The translations under genes and the position numbers were made by a program. A model generated the notes under the pieces. It did not search any database, had not been told where the DNA came from, and saw only the letters and a list, made by a program, of their open reading frames with translations. This document shows positions 1-8,024 of a stretch of DNA of 64,000 bases, piece by piece. How positions within the stretch are numbered: the first letter of the stretch is position 1; each line of letters starts with the position of its first letter. The stretch is from Natronomonas salinimetallica (lineage in GTDB: Archaea; Halobacteriota; Halobacteria; Halobacteriales; Haloarculaceae): positions 62,001 through 126,000 of the forward strand of contig NZ_JACDNQ010000003.1 in assembly GCF_013839515.1 (NCBI RefSeq), read 5' to 3'.

Positions 1-2
1 CG

Positions 3-500
3 GGCGACGAAGTCCAAGAGGGTGTGGCGGGTGAGCCGTGGCCGGACGCGCTGGATATGCAGACCTGGAGCCGCGGCGGCGTGATCGAGACGCCCGATCG
101 GTCACTGTTGCTCACGCGACTGTCCCGGGCGGCTGGGTTCGAGACCGTCCTCCGGGCGGAAGCGGTCGACCGTGACGGTACCGAGTACCAGCTTCGAGCC
201 CCACGGGATTATGTCCACGTTGAGCGAAACGGTGAACCCTCGGCGGTCGTGGTCGTCGATGACGTGCGCAAATACGACGCCAAGGAAACGAACTATGCCG
301 GCGTCGACGAGGAACGACTGCGCCGCTGGTTGCGGAATCGGTACGACGATCGGGATGGCGACGGCGATACCGGCGACGGCGGGATCCCCCGAGACGATGA
401 CGACCCCGACGGCGGGAGCGGGGGCGGGACCGGCGGGACGTCGGCGGGCGATAGCGAAACGCCGACGATTATGACTGATGGCGGGCGGCCGGATCGGTGA
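3..500 (+). CDS. Hypothetical protein, 5' end cut by the window edge
   Basis: The frame is open from the first bases of the window, so the gene probably starts outside; a GTG at 24 is the only start-like codon near the edge and would leave 158 residues. The visible protein has a mixed alpha/beta front of about 110 residues followed by a tail rich in Asp, Gly and Ser, which looks like a flexible haloarchaeal linker. Its TGA overlaps the GTG of the next gene, so it seems to be the last part of an operon that enters from the left. I do not recognise a family; the context (integrase, initiator, methyltransferases) points to a provirus or plasmid gene. Confidence 0.55.
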   Translation, partial: GDEVQEGVAGEPWPDALDMQTWSRGGVIETPDRSLLLTRLSRAAGFETVLRAEAVDRDGTEYQLRAPRDYVHVERNGEPSAVVVVDDVRKYDAKETNYAGVDEERLRRWLRNRYDDRDGDGDTGDGGIPRDDDDPDGGSGGGTGGTSAGDSETPTIMTDGGRPDR

Positions 501-1192
501 CTACTGCCTGGTGTAAGCACTGCGACAGTGATCGACGCTGCTTCGGGCTGACAGCCCGATGGGACACGCCACGGAGACTGGGACAGGTGTATGGGTACCG
601 CCGTATAGTATGCCCGCATTCCAACCAGTCCGACCCGCTTGTCCCGTTGGTTTACGTCCCGTCGGGCCAGAACGGAGGTATGAACGATGCCGACGCCAAC
701 GCCGATACTGACACAGACATGAACACGAACACAGCACAAGACCCTGACGACTCTCGAATTGAACAACTGATGCGCGAGCAAGACATGACCCGCGAACAGG
801 CCCAGGCGGCCGTCGAGACCGTCCAGGCCGGCGGCGACGACCCGACGGTCTGTAGCGACTGCGGCCGCCCGAAGAACCGCGAGGAGGGTCGCGCCGTCTC
901 CCAGTATCCCGATCCCGAAACGGGCGAAGAGCGCGCCCTCTGTTCGGCATGCTTCAGTGATCGCGTCGCCGAGTTGACGCTTTTGTCCCCACAGCAGGCA
1001 CAGATTCTTGCCTACGATCTCGCCGACTGGCAGCCGACTGAGATCATGGCGGCGGTCGGCGTCGACTCGGGGAATCTCTCGGGACAGCGCTCGCGGACGA
1101 AACAAAAGCATGTCGACGCGATCGAACAGCTCGAAGAAGCCCAGCGGACGCTCTTCGTCCTCGAAGAGTTGAACCCGGAGGCGGGTCGATGA
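497..1192 (+). CDS. Zinc-binding protein with C-terminal helix-turn-helix
   Basis: The 231-residue product from GTG 497 has an N-terminal CKHC motif with a later CPH, a second zinc-ribbon-like pair (CSDCGRP and CSACF, about residues 115-150) and a C-terminal helical segment with LSPQQAQILAY and a following recognition-like helix that resembles sigma-70 region 4/LuxR-type helix-turn-helix. A DNA-binding regulatory role is inferred. The start is uncertain: GTG 497 overlaps the previous stop, while a GGAGGT at 674-679 touches ATG 680, which would remove the first zinc motif. The next gene overlaps by ATGA, so 497-1596 reads as a coupled operon. The target is unknown. Confidence 0.6.
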   Translation: MTTAWCKHCDSDRRCFGLTARWDTPRRLGQVYGYRRIVCPHSNQSDPLVPLVYVPSGQNGGMNDADANADTDTDMNTNTAQDPDDSRIEQLMREQDMTREQAQAAVETVQAGGDDPTVCSDCGRPKNREEGRAVSQYPDPETGEERALCSACFSDRVAELTLLSPQQAQILAYDLADWQPTEIMAAVGVDSGNLSGQRSRTKQKHVDAIEQLEEAQRTLFVLEELNPEAGR

Positions 1193-1596
1193 GCGTCGCT
1201 GGCGTTGAGTGGCCCGACGGCCTCGATCGGACGGCCTACGAGGACCAGGTCCGCTGGCAGGGCACGAGTGGCTACTGTCGGACGCGGGCGAACGCAATTC
1301 TCGACGAGCTCGATCTGATTGGGGCGACGAACAGTGATCTCCAGACGAACATGCAACATATCCACGACGAACCGAACGTCCCCGCCGTCGACGGTGGCGA
1401 TCCCGCCGATCCCGCTGTCGTGCTTCGGTTCGAACTCGACGGCGAGCGGTGCTGTGTCGCCGCCGACGGTGGGTCGCGAGTGAAGGACAACCTCCGGGCG
1501 ATCGAGCAGTATCTGGAGCACCAGCGCTCGGTACATGCCGAGTCGGTGCCGCCACAGGTCTTCCAGACGGTGCGGGCGAATATCGACCGGCCGTAG
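1189..1596 (+). CDS. Hypothetical protein, operon partner of the zinc/HTH protein
   Basis: This gene of 135 codons starts inside the stop of the previous gene (ATGA at 1189), which indicates translational coupling. The protein is acidic and opens with WPDGLDRTAYEDQVRWQ, a segment that also fits a DNA-binding or replication accessory role, but I do not recognise a family. The N-terminal half is helical and contains RTRANAILDELDLIG, like part of a winged helix; the C-terminal half looks mixed alpha/beta. It belongs to the mobile element by position. Confidence 0.6.
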   Translation: MSVAGVEWPDGLDRTAYEDQVRWQGTSGYCRTRANAILDELDLIGATNSDLQTNMQHIHDEPNVPAVDGGDPADPAVVLRFELDGERCCVAADGGSRVKDNLRAIEQYLEHQRSVHAESVPPQVFQTVRANIDRP

Positions 1597-1734
1597 CAAC
1601 CGCCATCCGTTTTCATTCAGATACACTTGATCGGTCGCTGTGCTGGCTTCATACATTGCCTCCGGCACGACATCCTTGACAGACAAGCCCCTCCCGAAGG
1701 CATATGTTGATCCTCGTCGTTGCCGAGAACGATG

Positions 1735-1953
1735 ATGCCCCTCCAGATTCCAGGCGGTCCAGAACTGATCTTAATCGTCCTTGCGGTCGGTCTCAATCTC
1801 CTAGTTCTCGTGGGGTTCCTGGGTGGTCTAAGCTACTTTCTCCTCCGGATTCGCTCAGGTGGGAGTGTAAGCGAACGGCTGGATCGAATTGAGCGAAAAA
1901 TCGGTAGATTAGAAGTGCAAGTCGAGCAGCTGCAGGACGACGAATCAGACTGA
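1735..1953 (+). CDS. Small membrane protein with coiled-coil tail
   Basis: A short protein of 72 residues from ATG 1735 (ATG 1732 is also possible). It begins MPLQIPGGPELILIV, an opening seen in haloarchaeal TatA-like proteins, then has one long hydrophobic stretch (about residues 8-37) and a charged heptad-like tail (RLDRIERKIGRLEVQVEQL) that should form a coiled coil. The single membrane segment plus cytoplasmic coiled coil suggests a membrane anchor or a TatA-like pore subunit; the conserved TatA amphipathic helix is not clear, so I leave the function open. Confidence 0.55.
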   Translation: MPLQIPGGPELILIVLAVGLNLLVLVGFLGGLSYFLLRIRSGGSVSERLDRIERKIGRLEVQVEQLQDDESD

Positions 1954-1967
1954 TATCGGCCAACGTT

Positions 1968-2414
1968 CTATTCACCTCGCGTCTCGAAGCCCGCTGCTTT
2001 GAGCGCGTCACTCCAGGAGCCGAAGTGGTCGCGATACGTCGAGACCCAATACTGGCCGTCGGCGCGCATCGTTGCCGTCGTCGGTGGCGCCCCATCATCG
2101 TCGGCGAGGCGGTGTAGCTCTGCGATGAGATCGGCATCCGAAACCGACGTGTTGGGATCGCGGGCCTCGAACTCGGCGGCCTCGACGGTCTCGTTCCACG
2201 AGCCAAAGCGGTTGTAGATCGTCTGGGACCCGTATTCACCCTGTTCGCGGTACTGCTGGAGGGTTGGGGCCTCGTCATCGTCGCCGGCCAACCGTCGGAT
2301 ATCAGCCAGCAGCGATATATGTCGGCCGTCACGGTTTGAGTGCGTCTTGTGGGTCGGCCCCTGCGGTGGGCGCGCGCGCGATAGCTCCCGTCCGATCCTC
2401 GCTTCCGAATTCAC
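1968..2414 (-). CDS. Protein with two homing-endonuclease-associated (HNH-repeat) domains
   Basis: The protein of 148 residues contains two copies of an about 50-residue unit ending in FGSW(N/S)(E/D)(T/A)-EAA-FE, at about residues 34-84 and 93-146. This unit matches the homing-endonuclease-associated repeat seen in haloarchaeal mobile elements, thought to bind DNA. No nuclease active site is visible, so it is probably a DNA-binding protein only. The start is a GTG at 2414; it diverges from the orc1/cdc6 gene with only 47 bases between the starts, so the two likely share a control region that includes a repeat-like sequence at 2402-2430. Confidence 0.7.
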   Translation of the reverse strand: MNSEARIGRELSRARPPQGPTHKTHSNRDGRHISLLADIRRLAGDDDEAPTLQQYREQGEYGSQTIYNRFGSWNETVEAAEFEARDPNTSVSDADLIAELHRLADDDGAPPTTATMRADGQYWVSTYRDHFGSWSDALKAAGFETRGE

Positions 2415-2430
2415 GAAACGCGAGGATTCG
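2402..2430 (+). repeat. Degenerate third copy of the 34-bp repeat, next to orc1/cdc6
   Basis: This stretch aligns with the 34-bp perfect repeat at 5881 and 7940: TTCCGAA, TTC and CGAAACGCG are shared in the same order with one-base offsets, and the end is diverged. It lies 32 bases before the Orc1/Cdc6 start. Archaeal origin recognition boxes commonly sit beside the cognate initiator gene and contain a GAAAC-G core, so a role as initiator binding site is plausible but inferred. Confidence 0.4.
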
Positions 2431-2461
2431 CTTTTTCACATAGCCCTGAGAGACGGCCGGT

Positions 2462-3619
2462 ATGATCCTCGATCGTCGCGCCCTCGACCCCGACGCCCTG
2501 CCCGACCGGTTGATCGAGCGCAACGATGAACTCAACGCCATCTCTTCGGCTATCGATCCCCAGGTCGGCGCGCCGCGCCCTGTCTTTCTGTTCGGGCCCT
2601 CCGGCTCGGGGAAGACGACCGTCGCCACCTTCGCCCTCGAGGAGGCCCGCAGCGAGTTATTCGACGTCAGCACCGCCTTTCTGTCGTGTCGCGACCAGAC
2701 GCGGGCGGCGGTCCTCCGGGCGACCGTCCGGGAGGCCATCGGCGGACACAAGGTGTACCAATCGAAGGGGGCTGACGCCCTCCGTCGCGAGCTGGAGATG
2801 TTGTCGGATCGGCTGCTCGTCATCTGCGATGAGGCCGACCAACTGCGCGAGAAACAGGTACTCGCCGATCTCTACGGGATCGACGGCTGTACGCTCATCA
2901 TCATCGGGAATCGGGAAGCGGAGTTGTTCGCCGAACTCGAGGCCATCGCCGGGGGGCGCTCTCGATTCAGCTGTCGGGAGACGATCGAATTTCAGAAATA
3001 CGAGCATGGGACCCTCCGGCGGATTCTTGAGGCCCGCGTCGAGCAGGGCCTCCAGCGTGGGTCCGTTACGTCGGCGGCTCTCGATGCGATCGCCAAGCAT
3101 GCCGATGGTGACGCCCGCCAGGCCGTTGCGACCCTGCAGCGGTGTGTGCGCACCGTCGTTGACGGACGCGAGCGCGTGACCGTCGACGTCGTTGAGGCAG
3201 TCGCCCCCGATGCCGTGGCGGCCCTCCGTCAACAGAAACTCGAGGCGCTCTCCGAGGACCTCCGGACGCTGTATGCAATCGTCGCCGACGCCGAAACCGA
3301 AGCGGAGGCAGAGGCTGGGCGTGGGGACGCCGGACCAGAGTCGGTGGGTGCGACCGTCGCCGACGGCGATGCCGACACCGAGGCCGAGGGTGCGGGCAAG
3401 ACAGAGGCGGGTGGAGTCGATCCAGCCGACGGGACAGGCGAGGGCGAGGCGGTGGGGCTTCGGCCCGGCGAGATCTATGAGCGATACGCGGACGCCGTTG
3501 CCAACCCCGTTACCCAGCGAACGGTGACGACGTATCTGGGCAAGCTCGTCGAGTACGATCTCTTACTCGCGGAGGGGCGCACCCGGGCGCGACGGTACCG
3601 GACGGTCGAGGGGAAATGA
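2462..3619 (+). CDS. orc1/cdc6: Orc1/Cdc6-type AAA+ replication initiator
   Basis: The 385-residue product is an AAA+ ATPase of the archaeal Orc1/Cdc6 family. Walker A is GPSGSGKTT (residues 45-53), Walker B is LLVICDEAD (about 118-126), and a sensor-like IIIGNRE follows. After the lid there is a long acidic, repetitive Glu/Ala/Gly linker (about 280-325) and a C-terminal winged helix (GEIYERYADA to TYLGKLVEYDLLL). The family binds origin boxes and loads the MCM helicase; mobile-element copies start plasmid or provirus replication. It diverges from the HNH-repeat gene, and related repeats lie at 2402, 5881 and 7940. The lengthened acidic linker is unusual but fits haloarchaeal proteins. Confidence 0.9.
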   Translation: MILDRRALDPDALPDRLIERNDELNAISSAIDPQVGAPRPVFLFGPSGSGKTTVATFALEEARSELFDVSTAFLSCRDQTRAAVLRATVREAIGGHKVYQSKGADALRRELEMLSDRLLVICDEADQLREKQVLADLYGIDGCTLIIIGNREAELFAELEAIAGGRSRFSCRETIEFQKYEHGTLRRILEARVEQGLQRGSVTSAALDAIAKHADGDARQAVATLQRCVRTVVDGRERVTVDVVEAVAPDAVAALRQQKLEALSEDLRTLYAIVADAETEAEAEAGRGDAGPESVGATVADGDADTEAEGAGKTEAGGVDPADGTGEGEAVGLRPGEIYERYADAVANPVTQRTVTTYLGKLVEYDLLLAEGRTRARRYRTVEGK

Positions 3620-3679
3620 TCCCCACATGTGCTGGAACTGGCGTGATGGCGGCCGCTACGCCGGTTTTGTCAGATGTGG

Positions 3680-3735
3680 GTTTTTATACGCCTATTCAAT
3701 AGGGGCTGGGTTCGCCAGAATATGTGTTTTTATAC
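3680..3735 (+). promoter_or_regulatory. Doubled TATA element with a palindrome between
   Basis: The ten-base sequence GTTTTTATAC occurs twice, at 3680-3689 and 3726-3735, and between them lies the perfect palindrome CCTATTCAATAGG (3691-3703). The second TATA element sits about 25 bases before ATG 3759, the normal spacing for a leaderless haloarchaeal transcript. The palindrome could be an operator, and the first TATA a second start site; both are inferences. Confidence 0.5.
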
Positions 3736-3758
3736 CACTCTAGGATGAAGCGACGATT

Positions 3759-4226
3759 ATGGACGCCACGGCCACCGACTCACTGTGCGCTCGTGACCAG
3801 CCAACGGCGGAATCGGGCACTGAGTATGCATCAAAACAAGTGATGCTGCGGGCCGAACGGCACGATCGTATCGAGATCGACTCCGTAGTGACGCGATTGC
3901 TAGAGCAGCATGGGGTCCCGGCATCTGTGACGGTCGTGCGCCGGAGTGACCCCTATTTCGGTCCGAAGCTCCTGCTCGATGATCAGACCAGCAATTATTT
4001 ATTGACTGCTCCTGGCCCTGACACGCAGCTGCTGTTGTGGTGTGGCGACTATGCCGAGGATGGCCTCCGGCGCGGCTGGCAGAAGTTGGCGGAAGTGACC
4101 GCCTCGCTTGCGGACACGCAACCGCAGTATGATTTGTGTCCGATGTGTAATAAACCGCTCAAGACGCTCGAACACGAGCGCGAAGCAGCCTTCGGGATGT
4201 GTCCGAACGTCGCGGACGAGGCTTAG
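3759..4226 (+). CDS. Hypothetical protein with CPMC zinc motif
   Basis: The product has 155 residues and is not recognised. A mixed alpha/beta body (about residues 25-120, with LLLWCGDYAEDG) is followed by CPMC near the C-terminus and a later Cys at about residue 147, which could form half of a zinc site. It follows the initiator gene by 140 bases and has its own promoter. Its stop overlaps the stop of the convergent gene at 4223 by four bases. Confidence 0.6.
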   Translation: MDATATDSLCARDQPTAESGTEYASKQVMLRAERHDRIEIDSVVTRLLEQHGVPASVTVVRRSDPYFGPKLLLDDQTSNYLLTAPGPDTQLLLWCGDYAEDGLRRGWQKLAEVTASLADTQPQYDLCPMCNKPLKTLEHEREAAFGMCPNVADEA

Positions 4227-5428
4227 AACTCGCCTAAATTCGACTGATTCGACCCATCGTCGAAGCTCTGCCGAACCTGGAGAATCGCTTGGACAGCAGC
4301 ATCGGTCACCCCCACCCGATCGGTGAGTTCTGCCTGGACGGTACCGGTACCCATAGCATGCCGAACCGATTTAGCAGCCAACTCCATCTGCTCGGCGTTG
4401 ATGATTTTTTGGTAGCGCCGACGTGTGTTCTCCCCAGTCGCTTCGACGCGCTGTTGCACGAACTCACCATCGAGTTGGAGATCGTCCGGGATCGCAGCCG
4501 CAAGTTGATCGAGCGGCACATCTCGGTAGCCCCGTTGGATCCGATCAAACAGCTTGAAGCTCTCTGAGTCCTCCATCTCATCGAACTTATCCCCAGGAAT
4601 ATTCGGGCTTTCGTGCATCCCACCGATGACGTCCAACCCCATCCCGAAGCCACAGAAATCGTCGCCGGGGCGAAGCCCCAACGTCGCATCTCGATTGGCG
4701 TGGTGTAGATTTATCGCGTAGAGGAGAACCCTTTCTTCGAGGTTGTTTCGGGTGATGTGTCGGGCGAGCGGTCGCATCATCGCAACCTTCGATTGAGCGG
4801 TGATCCGACTTCGATCGAAATTCAGACAGAACAATTCTACACCATGCTCGCGATATAGCGGCAGCAAGTCCCGGATATACTCCCAGCCAACCATCGGGAG
4901 GACACCCATCACCGGCCGATTCAGCGCGCGTTCGCGAGCTGCTTCAAGGAACCGCTCTACACTTTCGCGGTACATCCGGTAGGCGGGATCTCGGGAGGAC
5001 CCCGTTCTTTCATCTTCACCAACGGCTCGGGCAACCTTTGGCATCAACGGGATCGTGATAACGTCCGATGTCGTCGCCAGTATATCGACTAGGAGTGCCG
5101 CGTCACTAGGACTCAGCGTGTCCGTTTCGGTGTATTTCAAGAAGGCAACCGTCAGGACATCCGGTACCTCGACAGCCTGCTTGGCCAGCTGGTCGACGAA
5201 CTCCGTATCTGTTCCGCGGCTGAGTTCCGTCAGCGTATCGTCGCCGAATGTCCGATATAACTCCTGAACTCCACAAACCCCTGGATCTACAGCGTCCGAT
5301 TTGCGGAGCTTTGCCGCCTGCATCGCTGTGGTTGGAGTCTGAACCTGCACACCATCGCCGACGATCGTCCGGCGAGCTGCAACGAGGTCGTCACTAACGT
5401 AGTCCGTTCGTATCTCAAAAGTGGTCAT
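4223..5428 (-). CDS. Conserved hypothetical protein, possible alpha/beta-barrel
   Basis: I chose ATG 5428 (MTTFEIRTDYVS) over an upstream extension because the extra residues are basic and unlike the rest. The protein of 401 residues has alternating hydrophobic strands and helices (VITIPLMPKVARAV, RPVMGVLPMVGWEYIRDL, VELFCLNFDRSRI, VLLYAINLHHANRDAT) and a glycine/aspartate-rich patch DDFCGFGMGLDVIGGMHE. This layout hints at a TIM-barrel such as that of the archaeosine/queuine transglycosylases, but I cannot show catalytic residues, so the function is left open. Its C-terminus ends in a helix-turn-helix-like stretch (VGVTDAAVQAIL). Confidence 0.6.
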   Translation of the reverse strand: MTTFEIRTDYVSDDLVAARRTIVGDGVQVQTPTTAMQAAKLRKSDAVDPGVCGVQELYRTFGDDTLTELSRGTDTEFVDQLAKQAVEVPDVLTVAFLKYTETDTLSPSDAALLVDILATTSDVITIPLMPKVARAVGEDERTGSSRDPAYRMYRESVERFLEAARERALNRPVMGVLPMVGWEYIRDLLPLYREHGVELFCLNFDRSRITAQSKVAMMRPLARHITRNNLEERVLLYAINLHHANRDATLGLRPGDDFCGFGMGLDVIGGMHESPNIPGDKFDEMEDSESFKLFDRIQRGYRDVPLDQLAAAIPDDLQLDGEFVQQRVEATGENTRRRYQKIINAEQMELAAKSVRHAMGTGTVQAELTDRVGVTDAAVQAILQVRQSFDDGSNQSNLGEF

Positions 5429-5880
5429 TGCGGTTTTTAGCAAGAACGCGAGCGAGAGGTCGATCCCTAACCCGCAGTGGTATCGCTCGCAAAACGGGCG
5501 AGGGCAGTGCTTCACCGATGTCCAAGATGTTTAGTAATACCCGATCCACTACTCGGGTGCACATCTTGTGCAGTCCACTCGGCTCTGGGTCGTGGCCGTT
5601 GAGGGCGGCCGTGACCGACTCAGCGCCACGCCTTTGTATCATATTGCGTGTAGATGGTCCTGAGCAGCTGACGGCGTATAAGCGTATCCGCTCCGCGGTG
5701 AAAGTGAAGTCCCAATCCGATAACCGCAGTACTGCGGCTGTGTTTCCTCTGGAAATGATCGGGTTTCAGTCAACAAATAACGGCGAATCGAGTAGGTCTA
5801 TAATATATATGGGGTCGTATCTTCGGACCTGTTGGTAAATTGTTGTAATACCGGTTGTGGAGAGAACGAAGGGATTGCTT
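5429..5880. other. Gene-free interval with AT-rich tract, candidate control or origin region
   Basis: About 450 bases without a convincing gene lie between two divergent starts. They include an AT-rich tract TATAATATATAT (5801-5812) and run directly into the first perfect copy of the 34-bp repeat. The interval could hold promoters for both neighbours and, with the Orc1/Cdc6 gene near by, could be an element origin; the latter is inference. Confidence 0.35.
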
Positions 5881-5914
5881 TTCCGAACTTCCGAAACGCG
5901 CGGGAGTCGTTGAA
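5881..5914 (+). repeat. 34-bp direct repeat, copy 1
   Basis: This 34-bp sequence is repeated without a mismatch at 7940-7973. Its core CCGAAACGCGCGGGAGTCG includes GAAACG followed by a G-rich stretch, loosely like archaeal origin recognition boxes. It lies 26 bases before the start of the small winged-helix gene and is followed by an inverted repeat (CCCGGT/ACCGGG) that ends at the ATG. Confidence 0.85.
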
Positions 5915-5939
5915 AATCCTCCCGGTCATCTCACCGGGT

Positions 5940-6167
5940 ATGACGCAAGCAGACAACGTTATGGTCCGGGAGTACGGTGCGATTCAAGACGTGATCGAAC
6001 AGCGACTTCGCGCCCGGGAGACGACGGTCGATGTTGACACGCTCGTCGCAGAGACCGGGCTTGAGGTTCCGACGATCGAGGCGACGATGGCGCACCTGGT
6101 TGGCAAACACGAGTATATCTCCAAGACCGATGTCGGCGAGTGGGGCTTCGAGCTGCCCGACGCGTGA
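5940..6167 (+). CDS. Small winged-helix-like protein
   Basis: ATG 5940 gives an acidic protein of 75 residues, MTQADNVMVREYGA onward; a longer frame exists but would run through the 34-bp repeat. The order of helices (IQDVIEQRLRARE, VDTLVAETGLE, VPTIEATMAHLVGK) and a closing beta hairpin (YISKTDVGEWGFELP) fits a minimal winged helix. It is probably a DNA-binding regulator of the element. It sits 60 bases before the Mrr-type gene and may be cotranscribed. Confidence 0.6.
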   Translation: MTQADNVMVREYGAIQDVIEQRLRARETTVDVDTLVAETGLEVPTIEATMAHLVGKHEYISKTDVGEWGFELPDA

Positions 6168-6227
6168 ATTGATCAGCGAGCTTCGCCGTGGGTTTTAGTA
6201 TGTAGGTCGCGTGCAGACACGATATCC

Positions 6228-6845
6228 GTGTCCGGCGACCCAGACAAGATTCGGGAAGCGCTCTATGCAATCCCACCAGAACCGTTCGAGCACTTTATTG
6301 CTGATCTATGGGACCGGCAGGGCTGGGACACATCGGTTACAGACCACCACGCGGATCGGGGCGTGGATATTGTCGCGACGCGAACAGACGCCGTTGTCGC
6401 CCAGCAACACGTCATCCAGGCGAAGCGATATCAGTCGACGAATGTCGTCGGCCGCCCGGAACTACAGCAGTACTATTCGCTCCGGGATCAAGAGGGCGCA
6501 GACGCCGTCGTGATTGCCACGACCTCTCGATTCAGCTCCCAGGCCGAAGCGTGGGCAGACGAGTACAATCTGAAACTCGTCGACGGTGCGGCACTCGCCG
6601 AACTCGTCGGTGAGATCGGTGCGACGTCATTACTCGAACACTACAGTGAGTCCGCCTTCGCGAAGGATGCGGCTGGACCACCAGCAAGGGATCGGGGAGG
6701 GCAGTCATCCAGAGAGCACAGCCGTCCCGAACGGTACAGCGGTATTCGCGGCCTTTTTCGGACGATGTATGACATAATCGTTGTCTCATATAAGAGCGGA
6801 TATCGGGGAGCTGACAATGAAGACGACTCAGATCAAGGGCGATAG
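6228..6845 (+). CDS. Mrr-type restriction endonuclease
   Basis: The protein of 205 residues starts at GTG 6228, since no ATG is available. Residues 15-130 match the Mrr catalytic domain: a leading helix FEHFIADLWDRQGW, then DRGVDIVATR and VIQAKRYQ, giving the Asp and the Q-x-K of the PD-(D/E)XK nuclease fold, and a closing strand DAVVIATTSRFSSQAEAWA. Mrr enzymes cut modified or foreign DNA. The C-terminal 70 residues are acidic/basic tail with no clear domain. On a mobile element with two methyltransferases it could serve in element-versus-element competition. Confidence 0.8.
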   Translation: MSGDPDKIREALYAIPPEPFEHFIADLWDRQGWDTSVTDHHADRGVDIVATRTDAVVAQQHVIQAKRYQSTNVVGRPELQQYYSLRDQEGADAVVIATTSRFSSQAEAWADEYNLKLVDGAALAELVGEIGATSLLEHYSESAFAKDAAGPPARDRGGQSSREHSRPERYSGIRGLFRTMYDIIVVSYKSGYRGADNEDDSDQGR

Positions 6846-6989
6846 TGTATGGTCGATCCAGAACCGGATGGCAATGGTGTGCCACTCCCTTCGTTGGCGG
6901 ACAATAACGGGGTATATTCGCAGTGTGATCGCTCCTGAGGCGTTCGAGCCGCTCGTTGACGACCTCGTGGACAAGGGAGGTCAGTTTCG

Positions 6990-7142
6990 ATGGAACAGGC
7001 TCCAAACTTGGGGTTGGTTGAGGTGACTGTCTCATATCTCGATCCCGGCCAGATCGATGAAGAGACGGCGGGAGGTGGATCGCTATATGCCAAGATCCGA
7101 AATGCCGATTGTGGGTTAAAATTCGTCGTTGATGAATTCTGA
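6990..7142 (+). CDS. Possible small protein
   Basis: A short frame of 50 codons (MEQAPNLGLVEVTVSYLD onward) is preceded by GGGAGGT at 6975-6981, eight bases before the ATG, which is a good ribosome binding site for this genome. The product is acidic, consistent with a haloarchaeal protein, but has no recognised domain. The region between the Mrr gene and the lipoprotein otherwise holds only fragments. Confidence 0.4.
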   Translation: MEQAPNLGLVEVTVSYLDPGQIDEETAGGGSLYAKIRNADCGLKFVVDEF

Positions 7143-7220
7143 CACAAGCCCTTGGCGCGCGCCTTCGTTCAGGTGTGTGCGTCACGTAGGTTTATCACTG
7201 TTTGATATCATAACTGGAGT

Positions 7221-7880
7221 ATGAAGCGACAAAAGCGGCGGCGGTCGTTCCTGGCGGCGGTCGCAACGGTTGGGGTAGCGGGGTGTCTTAGCGATGGTGC
7301 AAGCCAAACGCCCGACGGTGACACGACAGCAGCGACAGAAACCGAATCCGCCGACGCAGACGCCTATGGGCTTGAAGACCATGCACAGAAATTCGAGATG
7401 CAACGCCCGTCTGGAGAGGACTTCCACTTGGAATACGTCACACAGGATGGGCAGTATCGGTTTCGTGTCGGTCGGACTGAGATCGGCCCGTACACCTATT
7501 TTGACCCCGGAACCGAGACGGTGAAAGAGATCCGTAGCGAGCGTGGGCGATACGTTTCGTTGATCGTGGGCGTTGAGAATCTGTCGGGTTCGCCGTTCGA
7601 GCTTACAGCCGCGCCCTATCCCGTCTACGCGGATGGCGAATGGTACTGGCCTTCCGAAAAATTGCGCTCTGGGGTCGAACTCGATCAACTCAGAGATCTT
7701 GCGGTAACTCCCAATCCTCCAGAGTACAGCGCCGAACCAATAACCGTTCCAGCAGACGCCTATAGAGCGGTTGAAATGTACCTATACAACGTTCCTGACG
7801 CAGCGTGGCCCGACGGAACTGCAGTTGATATCACGCCAGACGTCCCAGACAGCCGTTCGCCCGCTTTGCTTTCGGTGTGA
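7221..7880 (+). CDS. Tat-exported lipoprotein
   Basis: The product of 219 residues starts with a twin-arginine signal (RRRSFLAAVATVGVAGC) whose cysteine is a lipobox, followed by a Thr/Asp/Glu-rich linker. The mature part contains beta-rich segments (YRFRVGRTEIGPYTYF, YVSLIVGVENLSGSPFELTA) that resemble the DUF4352-like immunoglobulin folds found in many haloarchaeal lipoproteins. It should be anchored on the outer face of the membrane. On a mobile element such a protein could be a surface-exclusion or accessory factor; that is inference. Confidence 0.75.
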   Translation: MKRQKRRRSFLAAVATVGVAGCLSDGASQTPDGDTTAATETESADADAYGLEDHAQKFEMQRPSGEDFHLEYVTQDGQYRFRVGRTEIGPYTYFDPGTETVKEIRSERGRYVSLIVGVENLSGSPFELTAAPYPVYADGEWYWPSEKLRSGVELDQLRDLAVTPNPPEYSAEPITVPADAYRAVEMYLYNVPDAAWPDGTAVDITPDVPDSRSPALLSV

Positions 7881-7939
7881 GTGGCACCTCCGCCACGAGC
7901 GAGAGTTCATTTCCGAGAGAGTTAGGCCGGGATCAGTTC

Positions 7940-7973
7940 TTCCGAACTTCCGAAACGCGCGGGAGTCGTTGAA
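7940..7973 (+). repeat. 34-bp direct repeat, copy 2
   Basis: This is identical over 34 bases to 5881-5914 and in the same direction, 2059 bases apart. It lies just after the lipoprotein gene, in the gap before the converging operon at 8025. See the first copy for the possible role. Confidence 0.85.
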
Positions 7974-8024
7974 GAAGGTGTGTCGCGTCCCTCCGATGGA
8001 TGCACTATCGCGCCCTCGCCCGGC

